Shown here: positions 12,201 to 25,259 of the stretch, in pieces
Numbering within the stretch: position 1 is the stretch's first letter
Layout of the letters: each line of letters begins with the position of its first letter
Assembly: GCF_964355755.1 (NCBI RefSeq)
Contig: NC_092679.1
Span: forward strand, 1,862,001 to 1,926,000
DNA length: 64,000 nt
Reading direction: 5' to 3'
Source: Antedon mediterranea
Taxonomy: Eukaryota; Echinodermata; Crinoidea; Comatulida; Antedonidae
The notes under the pieces: generated by a model
Databases searched by the model: none
What the model was told of the DNA's origin: nothing
The model's input: only the letters and a program-made list of their open reading frames with translations
Translations under genes and position numbers: made by a program

Positions 12201-15200
12201 CTTGTGCCAATATTAGGGGGTGGGATTGTACTTGGATTGTACTAACAATGTCTTGTGCCAATATTAGGGGGTGGGATTGTACTTGGATTGTACTAACAAT
12301 GTCTTGTGCCAATATTAGGGGGTGGGATTGTACTTGGATTGTACTAACAATGTCTTGTGCCAATATTAGGGGGTGGGATTGTACTCGGATTGTACTAACA
12401 ATGTCTTGTGCCAATATTAGGGGGTGGGATTGTACTTGGATTGTACTAACAATGTCTTGTGCCAATATTAGGGGGTGGGATTGTACTCGGATTGTACTAA
12501 CAATGTCTTGTGCCAATATTAGGGGGTGGGATTGTACTTGGATTGTACTAACAATGTCTTGTGCCAATATTAGGGGGTGGGATTGTACTCGGATTGTACT
12601 AACAATGTCTTGTGCCAATATTAGGGGGTGGGATTGTACTCGGATTGTACTAACAATGTCTTGTGCCAATATTAGGGGGTGGGATTGTACTTGGATTGTA
12701 CTAACAATGTCTTGTGCCAATATTAGGGGGTGGGATTGTACTCGGATTGTACTAACAATGTCTTGTGCCAATATTAGGGGGTGGGATTGTACTTGGATTG
12801 TACTAACAATGTCTTGTGCCAATATTAGGGGGTGGGATTGTACTCGGATTGTACTAACAATGTCTTGTGCCAATATTAGGGGGTGGGATTGTACTCGGAT
12901 TGTACTAACAATGTCTTGTGCCAATATTAGGGGGTGGGATTGTACTAACAATGTCTTGTGCCAATATTAGGGGGTGGGATTGTACTTGGATTGTACTAAC
13001 AATGTCTTGTGCCAATATTAGGGGGTGGGATTGTACTCGGATTGTACTAACAATGTCTTGTGCCAATATTAGGGGGTGGGATTGTACTCGGATTGTACTA
13101 ACAATGTCTTGTGCCAATATTAGGGGGTGGGATTGTACTCGGATTGTACTAACAATGTCTTGTGCCAATATTAGGGGGTGGGATTGTACTCGGATTGTAC
13201 TAACAATGTCTTGTGCCAATATTAGGGGGTGGGATTGTACTAACAATGTCTTGTGCCAATATTTGGTCTAAATTAGGGAGTAGGATTATACTCATTTGAT
13301 TATATTTGGTCACATGATTTATAAAAAATGAATTCTTTAAAATATCTGCCAACAGTGGCAAGCATGAGAGAAATCTATTGGAATTAGAACAGTATCATTT
13401 ACAAGTTAAAATTAGAAAGTTATTTTTACACTGTATACACTGACTCAGTGGTCCAGCTGCACATAGCTCTGATTTCGGTATTTTTAAGCCGGGCAGACGT
13501 TAGGAAATGAAATAGACAGCTTGATACAGTAGTAATGAAGACAGGTGGCCTGTATGAGGCTAATATAGAAACAATTAAAACAATTAAATGTGTTAGTTAA
13601 AGAGCTGTAAAGGCATCAATGTAACAATCGCTTTAACATGCTTAAAAATCAATCACATTACCACAGGAACCCATATAAAGAGAATACCTTTAGCTCACAA
13701 CAAGTGTCCCCTAATAGATGTCCCCCAAATAGGTGTCCAACATCCCATTAATAGGGGCGTTCTGAAGCAGATGTACTACTGTATTTTGCATACAATTTAC
13801 TTAGATGAAAGGTTGTTTTAGCTGTATCAGTTCTGTACGCAAACAAACAGTATGATTTGAATCATTGATCAGTGGAAATAGGTCGTTACTCTACAGTAGA
13901 AACAGGTCTTTAGTCTACAGTGGAAACATGTCTTTAGTCTACAGTGGAAACATGTCTTTAGTCTACAGTGGAAACATGTCTTTAGTCTACAGTGGAAACA
14001 TGTCTTTAGTCTACAGTGGAAACATGTCTTTAGTCTACAGTGGAAACATGTCTTTAGTCTACAGTGGAAACAGGTCTTTTAGTCTACAGTGGAAACAGGT
14101 CTTTAATGTCATGAAATCATGAGTCGTATATTGTTCACTAATTGCATTAATATGCTCAGGGAATTGAGGTATTTTATCAAATTAAATTGTGATACTTGCC
14201 AGATTCGAACCGAGGACCCTAGGGTTTAACAAGAAATGTATTTATGAATAACAGAAACCACTTTTACAGCTTTACACCTGGAAATGCATGCTTCTAAATA
14301 AGAGTACACTCCTCACTCTTTGTGAGATTTAAACCCAGGACTTTGAATCAATCAATTTAGATCTGCAAGACCTTTAAATAATGACATTTTAGCTTACTCT
14401 TTTTATCGAAATTCGTCTATTGAAACTAGATTGTTATTAATTTTGAACAATTTTATTTTTTGTTTACTCTTTAAAGTCTGTAAGTCATATCTCGTGAGAA
14501 TAAATAATTGTTGCAGATTTCAAAGTTGAAGGAAAACAGAAAGCAATCAAAAGTAATTAATATCAGAGATTGTCTTGATCACGCTGATTTGGCAATGAGT
14601 GGCTGTGTCATTTTGACATGCTATGCTGTGTGTATTCCCAATTGCCAAGACCTAAATTCCTAGATACGGAGAAATTCGCTTTCAGACGTGCATTGTGCAG
14701 GATGTTGTGATACATACGCAAATTATACTTCCGGATAGTGGATGATGCAGGGGCTTCAATTCCAGTCCTCGCTCGTTCCTCCCCTCCTCCCCCACCCCCA
14801 TCCTGCCCCATTTGATGCTTTTTGCCGATTATTGACCAACATTCTTGAATCAAATCCAGTACATTCAATTTACCTTTCTGCACAGTGTCTAGTAAAACTA
14901 CTACTGGGAAAATGTTTATAGTTAAAGATTAGCCCATGTTCCCATGCTACAAATCATTAGAGTCTAGACAACACTCTTTATTTCTGTACCAGCCTTAGGT
15001 AAACAGTAGGTCTTCGATCCGTAGGGTGTCGTCATTTGAAAATCATGAATCTGCTACTGATTATTACTTTTTTCTTGGCCAAATTTGAATCATAATTTGA
15101 AATAGACCACACCCGACGTTGGATAGGCCTAATAAGAACTCGCTGATGATTGGATTTTTTTCTGAACAAAGGTAAAAAGACATTTTTTTCAAATCCATAT

Positions 15201-18200
15201 TGAAAGTTCATGTACTTTGAGAATGTCACCATGTTATGAGTTCATGTTCTTAAACATTTTTGCCGCTAGCTGTGGGGCAACCTGGGATATTTTCTTTCTA
15301 CATCTCACATCGTGAGGCTATGAACCTTTTTGCATTTCATTAGTGTGCTAGCATTTTTAATTTGAGACGTTTTCCGCGGTTTTCTTTTTTGTCAGCCATG
15401 CAATCATCAACATTTTTTAATAAAATATTTTTTAAATAAATTGAAGATTCGCTTGAACGTGACCTGTGAAATGATGAATATAAATTTTTTTCTGGAGCTT
15501 TTGGGGTTTTTTTCCCAACCACTTGATTGAGTACACATAATGTTATATTCTGTGTTTGATGACAGCCGACTTGATGTCAATACAACTCTTCTTTCTTGAT
15601 AATGATAACTTCTTTATTTTCTTTGAACGATAGATCTTTCAAACAAAATAAAATTACTGATTTAAAAAAAGAAAATGGGAAATTCTAGAAGAAAATGCTT
15701 ATAAAAGAAAGAGCCCATTTAAATATCAATTTCAATAAATAGATGAAAATCAGTTGTTAAATAATAATTGCAAAAGGATTTCCAACAAAATACTAATACA
15801 TATGCAAATAAATTAAAAATTGTCATTAAATTTAATAGTTTTCGAAATATATACATTAAGTTCACTGGAGAATTTCTTCCATAATGAAATTCCTTCGATT
15901 TTAACATGGTTTTCCTTAAATTTGTGACATGACCTAACTTTTTCCTGGGTCGTCGCAAATTGTAAGCTCTATTTATTGTTTATTGCAAAGTTGAAGTTAA
16001 TATCTTTGAATCATTGTTATGAAGATGTTTGTAGTTGTACCGTATAAAGACGTCATGTTTAAGTGATTCATATGACTGCATCCACACAGCTATCAATTAT
16101 CTACATGTGTACTGTTCATTTTAATTTTGAAGTATTCTAGTCATGTTTGTAATGAGGTTATAGACAATAATTTAAAAAGAAATATGATGAAGATCTAAAT
16201 AGATTTACATCTTATAATAGTTATATTTACGATTTATAGTTCATTGTCCTTAAGAGATTTCACAGAGTTTAAAATACTATATAAATAAATGTAACACAAT
16301 AAAAACACAAACCACGCTATATTTAGATTTTAATTCACTCTTAAAGTTAAAGATAAACATACGGTCTCATAAAACTGGTTCAAAAAATAGATCAGGAATT
16401 GAATCAGCTTTTGTGGCCGCAATTGATGGAATAATATTAAGTTAAATGTAGTATCATTGTGGTTGTAGATAGGTATGAGGTGAGCTAAGAGGCAAGGGTG
16501 CTTACCTTAGTGAAATAAGGAGGCAAAGAGTATTTACTCGTAGAGTAGGGTTAATGCAGTCATGGGATTGTTTCCAGGGGTAGCGTTGGGAAGAGAAATG
16601 ATGTTCATGACACACCCGTCCATGTAGAGCTTTGATATTTAGAAATGTACAATTTAGAAATGCTAAATTTTGTTATTTTATTAATTACATAATTGGTTCA
16701 GATCTGGCCTCCATACAGGGGTTGCTACTTGATGTTTATTAGAATGTGGTGCATGAACATTCTTATAAATTCAAATTAGGATTATGATAATTTTTCAATT
16801 GATTGAGTAATACAGTGACTACTGTACAGTTCACACAGGGTAGTTAATGATTAAATTTTATGCATTTTCTCTATAGTGCATTATATCAATAACTCTATTC
16901 AATGCACTTTATGAAATAATATTCCAGGCAATGAACTTAAGGTCATGAACTTAATGTTCAATTTTTTTAGCCAATGCTTGTACTTTTATACCGGTAGTTC
17001 TAATGAGGAATATCGCTTAAGAAGCATACCAATCTGGCTGTGTGTCGACCTATCGACAAAGCCGTGGCGTTTGCCTTTGGTGTTTTCTGAGATTACCGAT
17101 CTATATATATACGCATTATTTGTTCTTTTTTTTCTGGCTCCTTAAACTCCGGAGGCTAAATGCTTTTAGTCGGAATCGAATTAAGATAATCATGAATGAT
17201 ATAGAGAGATTTTGTGCCAAGTTTGTTGTTACAAGGATCTAGGCATGAGTATATGTTTTTTTAAAAACACATTACGTTATGTGAACATTGAACGCACAGT
17301 AGACGTTGGCATTCATTCTCACAGCAGCTGGGTAACCAGACGAGTACCACTACTGAGTCTATATTAAACTAATAACATGAACTTTTGTTGTTCATCGTTA
17401 GTACATGCGGGATAACGAGAGTATGTCGCGACCAAATACCGCGAAATTGTGTCAGCGGTTCTTTAAAAATAGGCCAACTTTGTTGAAGAATAACAACAGA
17501 ATTGGAACATTAAAGAATGTGTTCATTATAGCATAACATATCAGTTGGATATGAAGCCTTAGGCAGTAACAATCAAGCCAACCCTTCCAATAATATACTC
17601 TGGATTATAAGTATAGCACTAACTTGGATTTAAGCCTAGCCCCGCTTCTTGACGCAATTGGGTCATCTCTCGGTGTGGAGCAAACATATTGTATAAAAAC
17701 CAGATCACTTTCCATTAAATAAAAGCTTGATTCCCACTCAATCACAAGCGAGCGTGTGTACATACATCATTGCGTTGCACCCTAGTGGGCACCAAACTTT
17801 AAGGTGTATTTATACCCAGAGTGGCACGGATGGACGCACTCTGTATAATTTTATTTTTAGTTAATAATGACAATAATAATAATAATAAGATTTATACAGC
17901 GCACATATCCACTAAAGTACTCAAGGCGCTTGTGAAAAACCATGAAACATATTAACCTTAAACCTAAATACAATTGATAAATTTGACAAAAACCGAAAAA
18001 ATAAAACAAGACTGTTTTCTGTGTAAAATTGCATTTTCAACGCTGATTCTTAATTGTAATTTTTAAAATGTTGATTTTACAATTAATATTTAGAAGGTTT
18101 AAGCATGAATTTTCTACTTGGTTAGAGCAGTCAGATATTGTTAATATTTCCAGTTTTGTATACATCATCCATTCGTTGCCCTACTTATTTCCACATCCCT

Positions 18201-21200
18201 TGGTTCCTAATTGTACACTGTGAACTTAGCAAGTGCATTGGTAAAAAGTATAATACCATAATGTTGAGAAGTTGTCTATATTGGCAGGTGATTTTAATTG
18301 TAGATTGTGAACAAGTGCATTTGTTTAAAGTATGATAGCATAATGTTGATAATGTGTGTTGTTATATATTGACAGATGATTTTAAAATAGTGCACCTCAT
18401 CAGTAATGACACTGAAATATAAGTACACTACTAACAACGTGTCATAGATTCCTAGCTTTAATTATTGTACTGTATTAGTACATTTTGTTTTCTTGTTTGT
18501 TGTTTGTTGTTGACTGACCTATATAATCAGTATTTTATTTCTCATTCCTGAGGATGATCAAAGCATATTGATCAACATTTGATTTGACCATTCACACCTT
18601 TATACGATATATCTTATTTCCACTTCAATTTATTCAAAATTATCTTCAAAGTAGGGAAATTCTATGAAAATTTGCATAAAATACATCAAATTACAGTCAC
18701 AATAAGTAACGCCCTTGTTGTTAAATCAATTATGAAATTAAAATAAAATATTACCGTTTTATCATTTTTGTAAAAAACTTATATTGGGCACATTCAGAAA
18801 AAAAAAGGACTTTACAGTACTGTGAAAATATAATTACTAATAAATTATGATAATTGAATAAAAGTATTTTTGTAATTTTGCATTTATTTTTAATAAATTC
18901 GAGAGAAAGAGATAAGTACAAAAGTTGAGAAAATAGTACAGTTTACCTATGCGGCCAGACGATGCATTGCTATTATTAAACAATTAATATTATTAAAATC
19001 AATAAACATGTATTTAACAATAGTGCAAATTTAGATTGATCGATCTTGTATTTATTAATATTTGCCTTTGTTTACTCCTACTGTCATTGTTTTTGTCATT
19101 AAATTAATCTTTTACAAGCCCAAAAACCAGGTCACATTCACATCAATGGAACGAACAAACTAATATCTAAAAAGGTAAAGACTTAAAACAATCTGCTTTA
19201 CTGATCCTTAGTTGTTACATAATCTACCCCTAATGTAGAAATGGATTAATCCGGTGTAACTTTTCTCCTGCTACACCTTGAGCGTATTGTTTGACTGCGA
19301 TGTTTTGAGGTGATTTATCATTGTTTATGAACTGACTTGTCTATTGGTGCTGCTTTCATGCATAGCGCACTGCGCACCATTAAGTATCAGCTTATTCAGG
19401 TCAAATTATATAGTCCATTAAGAAAAGCCTATAGAAACAGGTTGAGATAGGTAAAATAGGTTCATTTTGAGGTCACTTAGTTGAATGTGGGCTCAAGTGA
19501 GAGAAAACAAGTTCAGATATTGGTCAAAACGATGAACACAAGTTCAGTTCGAGTGCTTATTAGGTGACCAGGATTTACAAGCGTCTTTTGTTTCCAGTCG
19601 TATTAGCGATTGTTTGCGGTGAGGCGTGGGGTGTCTTAAGCACGTTTCAAGTGTCAAATTCTATTTAGCTTCATATGATTAAATGTTTAAGCATCGCCAA
19701 CAAAATCATATCAAATTAATTCTTGAGGAATTGTTTAAACATTTAATAATGCTCTATAGAAAAATGGAATAATGATTAAAAAAACATTAATTAAATTGTA
19801 CCCTTTGATGTATACATAATATACCAAAGGGTTTGGATAGGAATGGAGGAATCCATCCGTTTGGTGATTTAAGAGGATTCTTAATACGGAACAGAGAAAT
19901 GTTGTTTATTTCTGTTCTAAGTTCTAATAAATGAACAAAATGACATATTAAACTGGTTATGAAATCAGACTATATTGATCAAAAGCCCACAAGACTGAAT
20001 TACTCTGGTAATTAAATCCTATCTTTTTGTATGGCCATCATAAATTGTATATAGGTCATAAAAGATAAATAATAGTCTGAACGAATTATTCATGATGTTG
20101 TAATATTGAAATTATCGCGATCTTCAACTGTATCAAGAATTGATTTCGAAGCACATGTTACCGGGAGCGATATTTAGAGCGTCGGTGATAGGTTCTTGCC
20201 GTTATTTGTTGTTCCGGTGTAAATTGCTTTCCTTTGTAATTGCACACTATTGATAAGGATCAATTACATAATTACCATAGCTTATTTCTGGCCATTAATT
20301 TATTCACGCCATATCAATGTACAGTGTGACCAACTGTGTACTTTAAGTCTGATTATATTTTATATGTTTGTTTACTTTTCAAGCCTACCTGGTTATTTCA
20401 CAATAAAACAGTGACTACCATATGCTCTTTATTAATATTTCAAAATTATAGAGCTGTAAAAGGCAAATATAATAACTAATCACAAAACCATAATTTCTTC
20501 CATTTAAATATTAATAGCAATATTACAATCTTTACTTTTCAAGCCTACCTGGTTATTTCACAATAAAACAGTGACTACCATATGCTCTTTATTAATATTT
20601 CAAAATTATAGAGCTGTGAAAGGCAAATATAATAACTAATCACAAAACCATAATTTCTTCCATTTAAATATTAATAGCAATATTACAATCCTGATTGGCA
20701 TATTAATATCTGACCTCAATTCAGTCGGGTGTTATTATCCAGTCTTTGTCCACTTGCTACTGACCTGTATTGGACATTAAGACCATGCTGATACTGAACT
20801 TCATAATGTTGAAAGGTCAGATAACTGATATTCTGGTCAGCTGACCATTAATATAGGTTGTTCTGGGTCAAATTATCGAAATATAGGTTACTAATGATAG
20901 ATATAGGTCATTTGAAAGTTTGTGTTTTGTCTGCTAATGAGGTTTTTTGTTTTGTCAAGTTCAAGTGTATTTGATTCATCAGTGTAGCTACGATTTTGAT
21001 ATAGGTGGGTGATTCAACCCATTGATTTTGGTAGAGGGGGTAATTAGTCCCATAGTTGATTTTGGTAGAGGGGGTAATTCAACCTATAATTGATTTTGAT
21101 AAAGGCTGTAATCTAATATAATCAGGAATTTCATTATTAAAAATCATCTTTGTTATTAAGTATTTATATTCTTAATGTACGTAATGAATTGTTTTGCCAT

Positions 21201-24200
21201 TATTGGACCCAATGTGACCTTTTCGTGGAGAAATAAATATGTGATTTAATAATGATTTATTTGCTGTTGCTATATTTTGATAAATTAATTGATGTGTGAG
21301 ATGAAGTTACTTATTTTGTATTATAGATGTCATCATTTTACCTTTTATGGAATATTTAATGTTTGTTAAATTTGTTTATTATTATTTTATTTTTTATTAT
21401 TTTGTTTATTTTATTTTGTATTATTATTTTATTTCCGTCATTTGATTCTTGAACATGGTTTAATGAAAGTTGCATAATATAAGCAAATAAATAATTATAT
21501 AAATAATGAAATATATATTAAATAAATACATTATTGAATTATTTTAATAATCTCTCCTAGCATTCATACACCCCACTTCATTACAAATATAGATTTGTTT
21601 TCCTCGTTTACTTGTTGGTGTATAATATTGAAACTAAAAAAAAATAAATGGGTTAATGACGTTTCATTTCTAGGCCAAGAATAACTAACAAATTGCTGAC
21701 TGGCTTTTGTATCGTTATCCTATCAATAACATCCCTACAATTTATTTTACACGGCAGCCATTTAGCACCGACATCAAATTATTTTTCTAGATATACCATC
21801 AAATATCAACAGTTTATCTATTTTGTTAAGTCTGTTACCCAGTTCCATTTTTTCGATCAATTTTTATGACTTTATGTCGTAAACCTCATTTTAATAGTCT
21901 GCAAATAAAAAAAAAAGCTAGTAAAAGCAATCAAACATTTGTTGATGTATATTGAATGGTGTCATCTTTTGAATGATTAATATACTTGGAGGTTTTGATA
22001 CTTAAAGCAATTGAAAATTGGTTCTGTTCTGATCAGCTGATGTGTATGTAGGTTGTTGTAAAGTAGGACAAATAAATAGTCAGGGACATTTACTGATTCC
22101 TTGTCATTAAAGTAGTTAATCGTTTTAAGGGATGTTCTAGACATTTTACAACCACTTTAAACCATTTTATATATTGATTTTGAATTATGTTTTCTACAGG
22201 TTTCTCTTTAAAATAATAAAGTCTTCGATAGCTTGGTCTGTATTTAGAATTTCTTTTAAAACCAGTTATCTATCAGGGTTGTTTTAAGGCGCATGGTATT
22301 TTGATGAGGGCGCATAGTAATTTAAGCTTGTTTTTAATGAACAAAGATAATTACTCAATCTTAAATATATTTTTTTTCAGGGTGAATTGTCGACGACATC
22401 CCGTAGCTATGACGACCAACTGAAAATGATGAGTGATCACCTGTGTAGCTTGAATGAAAAACTAACGTCTCAAAAAGATGAAATTGACTCACTCAAACTG
22501 TCTATGAAGGTGTGTAAAGTTCTACACTATCAAACTAGACAACAAAAGTGTGATGTGCCCAAATATGGTAGTGATATGACATCATCATGTCCATATATGG
22601 TTACATTACATTTTTTTGTGACATAAAGTTTGATAGTGTAGACAGAGCTTTAGAAATAGACCGTAATCACTATTTGCTTCAATACTGAAAAAGTTTCATC
22701 ATGAAAGGAGTTCCGCCTCCTAAAATGATACCAACTGAAAAGGACTAGTGCCCCCTAAAGTGGTTCCCCCACTGAACAGAGGTAGTTTTCCCTAAAGTGA
22801 TGCCCCCTGAACAGAAGTGGTGCCTCCTAAATTAGTGCCAACTGAATAGAAGTAGTGCCCCCTGAAGCGATGCCCACTGAACAGAGGTAGCACCCTCTAA
22901 AGTTATGCCAACTCAACAAAGGTAGAACCCCTTGAATGCCCTGAATAGGGGTGTCCTCTGAATACAATAGTTTGTCTTGATATAGGTGTCTGTTGCTGCC
23001 TAAAAGTAACATATGGAAATTCTTAGTTTGGTATTTATCTCCTTGCTTCAATTTCAGTTTTTCTTTCAACATACTAAATACGTTCCAATTTAAATTCTCT
23101 CAAGTGTTTGTGTTGCTCCACAAAAGTCAGTGATCGCGTTCGTGAAAGTTGTTGACATAAATAAATCAGACAGAGATTGATATGCGACATGTAAAATGGT
23201 GTTAATAAGTGCAGTGAATTTAATTTTCAATCTACAATTCGCTGCAAAATTATAAATTTCCCTATCCCAAAATAGGAAGGCCTAATATTATTCTTAAATC
23301 TATTATAGACTCTATACTGCTAATGTTTACCGACTGTTTCATTATTGAGAACAGGGGTGTTCTATTTGAAAGTAAAATGAATTGAGTTTGAACTGTTGAA
23401 CTTTGTGTTAGGTTTTATGGCTGTTTTATCCTAGTTTCCGTTGTCGTTGATCCAGATACGTGAACAAGTCTAGTTTACCGCTGGTTATTGTGACGGGTGA
23501 GGTATATTTAAGGCGTAAATCGACGCTAAATCAGACTATAACTAGACTAGCTCATTAATAGGCCAATTAGCCTGCGATATCTAATACATAGAGACAGATG
23601 GTTGTACTATTAACACAATTTAACAGAAGCTGAAAAAAAAACTTACGTTTCAATTCAGGAAGGTTGTTTGTATTCTTTAGGGAGGGTTCACATTAAGTGT
23701 CTGGGGTCACAGTACTGTCGTGGAGTGTTGCGTTAAATTGTTTCCTATGTGTGAATTGGTGCTAACATGTGCTTAATGCGAGAAATAAATAGATAAAGGG
23801 GTTATGTTTCTATATGTTTTAGGTTGCAGTACTATTTACGAGTATTACGTGAAATTTTGCATTGTGTTAGGAAGAAAGTCTTTATCTTTATCAGGAGTAT
23901 TATTATTCTCATGAGTGAATCAGAACTTAGGGAAATATAAATTCAACAGGGAAGATGGGGAATTGTTAAATATTTCTTTACATGAAACAAGTATATGAAA
24001 GATTCTTCACTTGAAGCAGTAATACAATATGTTTTATTTTTTCGAGTGCGTAACACCCACTAAATATAAGGTCATGTCAAGAAATGGTGCATGAAGTGTT
24101 CAAGAGGTAATGCGTGTGAATTGGAGCAATCGTGTTCATATCACTGTGAAGGGGAAACAATTAAGTAAATAGATTTCAGGGTGATTAAAGTCATTGCTAG

Positions 24201-24962
24201 ATGTCACCATTCTTTGGTGCGTGACATGGGTTATTATTATTGACAGAGAGAAGAAAACGGTAGAGTAAAGATGCCATTGGGTTATTACTGGTGACAGAGA
24301 GTGGAAACAGTAGATTCCAGATATATGCCTCTATGGTTTTAGAATTAGAGTTTTGAATATGGAAAATGGTCTTGTTAGGTGTTACAATCTTCAAATCTCT
24401 TGACTAAATTGAAGAAAATCCTATTTTAGTGCTTTGTCACTTTGTATTGTTCGTTGTATATATAGAGTTTTTATTCTGAAAATGATCAATCAATATAGTT
24501 ACTTATTAGTTAGTGTGGACTCATCCTGGGGTAAAGTTTGTGGGAGGGGTGTAGTTAGTGGGAGGGGTGTAGTTAGTGAAAGGGGTGTAGTTAGTGAAAG
24601 GGGTGTAGTTAGTGAAAGGGGTGTAGTTAGTGGGAGGGGTGTAGTTAGTGGGAGGGGTGTATTTAGTGGGAGGGGTGTAGTTAGTGGGAGGGGTGTAGTT
24701 AGTGGGAGGGGTGTAGTTAGTGAAAGGAGTGTAGTTAGTGGGAGGGGTGTAGTTAGTGGGAGGGGTGTAGTTAGTGGGAGGGTGTAGTTAGTGGGAGGGG
24801 TGTAGTTTGTTATACAGTCTTGTTTGTGTGAATTGGTGCATTTGAGTAATGAACACGATTACCATTCGTGTGAAACAAGTTAATTGCTCTCTGCACCGTT
24901 AACATTCATATTCAAAGTTTTCTTAATTTCAGCAAACTGCGAAGAAAGGAAAAGGAAAATGA
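9213..24962 (+). CDS. PPP1R21: PPP1R21 (KLRAQ1), last three coding exons, partial
   Basis: Exons 9213-9311, 22381-22509 and 24933-24962 join in one frame to 85 residues and end at TGA 24960-24962. All junctions are GT-AG and in phase 0. The first exon is a charged coiled coil (CRALHQRLSLAEKSKQKTQ...). The second carries the PPP1R21 C-terminal block, with GELSTTSRSYDDQL and MMSDHLCSLNEKL. The 30-nt last exon adds a short basic tail (QTAKKGKGK), like the lysine-rich end of vertebrate PPP1R21. In vertebrates the protein binds PP1 and works in endosomal sorting as part of the FERRY/Rab5 machinery. The N-terminal exons lie upstream, probably outside the window. The 13.1-kb intron is packed with minisatellites. 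Identification comes from recognising the conserved C-terminal segment. Confidence 0.9.
9541..9786. mobile_element. MITE family A, copy 1 (with internal insertion)
   Basis: The left end resembles AGCCTTGTCTACACTATCAA and the right end reads TAGTGTAGACAGAGCTT. The internal words 'gtgatgtgc' and 'gatgtcatatcactaccata' are those of the family. The copy is about 100 bp longer than the others, with AT-rich sequence between the halves. Confidence 0.8.
11277..11600. repeat. 67-bp minisatellite, about 5 copies
   Basis: Units begin 'aattccct' at 11277, 11344, 11411, 11478 and 11545, and contain 'acacagcttcaact' and 'gacttcctttagacc'. The last copy is diverged and shortened. Confidence 0.9.
11950..13264. 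repeat. 51-bp minisatellite, 26 copies
   Basis: The unit starts GGGGGTGGGATTGTACT and ends GTCTTGTGCCAATATTA. The order is: one 62-bp copy, 18 of 51 bp, one of 40 bp, five of 51 bp, and a final 40-bp copy. The length variants are a gain or loss of one 11-nt subunit. Within 51-bp units there is mainly a C/T variant (ACTCGG or ACTTGG). As 51 is a multiple of three and the unit lacks stops in some frames, long frames appear on both strands; they are not genes. The array lies in the PPP1R21 intron. Confidence 0.95.
13871..14105. repeat. 24-bp minisatellite, 10 copies
   Basis: The unit is close to AGTGGAAACATGTCTTTAGT plus CTAC, starting every 24 bases from 13871 to 14063, with one 25-base unit before the last copy at 14088. 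The frame encoding repeated GNMSLVYS is a by-product of the period. Confidence 0.93.
17751..17805. mobile_element. Fragment of MITE family B
   Basis: It contains 'cattgcgttgcaccctagtg' followed by 'ggcaccaaacttta', the diverged terminal words of the family seen intact at 25872-26213. Confidence 0.4.
17864..17960 (-). mobile_element. 3' end of a LINE/SINE-type retroposon
   Basis: Read on the minus strand, a short conserved-looking segment (AAGCGCCTTGAGTACTTTAG) runs into a (TTA)n tail. Only the tail is present; the assignment rests on this tail structure. Confidence 0.4.
20371..20690. repeat. 160-bp tandem duplication
   Basis: 20371-20530 and 20531-20690 are adjacent direct copies with one substitution that I can see (gagctgtaaaagg versus gagctgtgaaagg). 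The near identity implies a recent event. Confidence 0.93.
20994..21118. repeat. About 40-bp tandem repeat, 3-4 copies
   Basis: The words 'ttgattttggtagagggggt' and 'aattcaacc' recur with small changes. Confidence 0.65.
22516..22651. mobile_element. MITE family A, copy 2 (6 nt after a splice donor)
   Basis: It starts AAAGTTCTACACTATCAAAC and ends TAGTGTAGACAGAGCTT, with the interior in the opposite orientation to copy 1. It begins six bases after the GT donor (22510) of the penultimate PPP1R21 exon. Confidence 0.85.
22700..22965. repeat. Degenerate repeat, units of about 40 bp
   Basis: Recurring words 'tgccccctaaag', 'actgaacagaggtag' and 'gatgccc'. Similar 'gtcccc...aatagaggt' wording recurs near 13710 and 54450, so it is probably a dispersed repeat. 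Confidence 0.5.
24530..24808. repeat. 18-bp minisatellite, about 15 copies
   Basis: The unit is GTGTAGTTAGTGGGAGGG with a GTGAAAGGG variant in several adjacent copies. The period is a multiple of three, so it appears as a false frame of repeated (S/E)RGVV. Confidence 0.93.
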
Positions 24963-25251
24963 GGTCGGAGTCAATGTCACAAACATCCTGGTCACTAGGG
25001 GAAGTAGCAATGAATGGCAACATCCTCTCGTGGGAGTAATCATCTTCCTCAATTATTCAAAGGATACCAATTACTTAAGGCCGGCATCTATTATCTAAGT
25101 TTGTTCCTGGGTCTCATAAACTAGTAAAACTATAATATACAGATCTGCATAATGTTTAATTATTTTTTTAATGAAAAATGTAAATTTAGTAGTGCTTAAT
25201 ATTACACAAGAGTCAAAAATATAGGTTATATAATTTTATACACTTACTAGC

Positions 25252-25257
25252 AATAAA
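25252..25257 (+). terminator. Candidate polyadenylation signal of PPP1R21
   Basis: AATAAA lies 290 bases after the PPP1R21 stop and is followed by another AATAAA four bases on. It is the first canonical signal I found. Confidence 0.5.
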
Positions 25258-25259
25258 TA

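Noticed and set aside
11947-13271. Long open frames on both strands (up to 334 residues)
   Set aside because: They are the 51-bp minisatellite read in stop-free frames; the period is a multiple of three and the frames break where 11-nt length changes occur.
11277-14105. Possible CRISPR array
   Set aside because: The repeats are direct tandem units without unique spacers, in an animal intron.
24434-24787. 117-residue frame of repeated GRGVVS
   Set aside because: Product of the 18-bp minisatellite.
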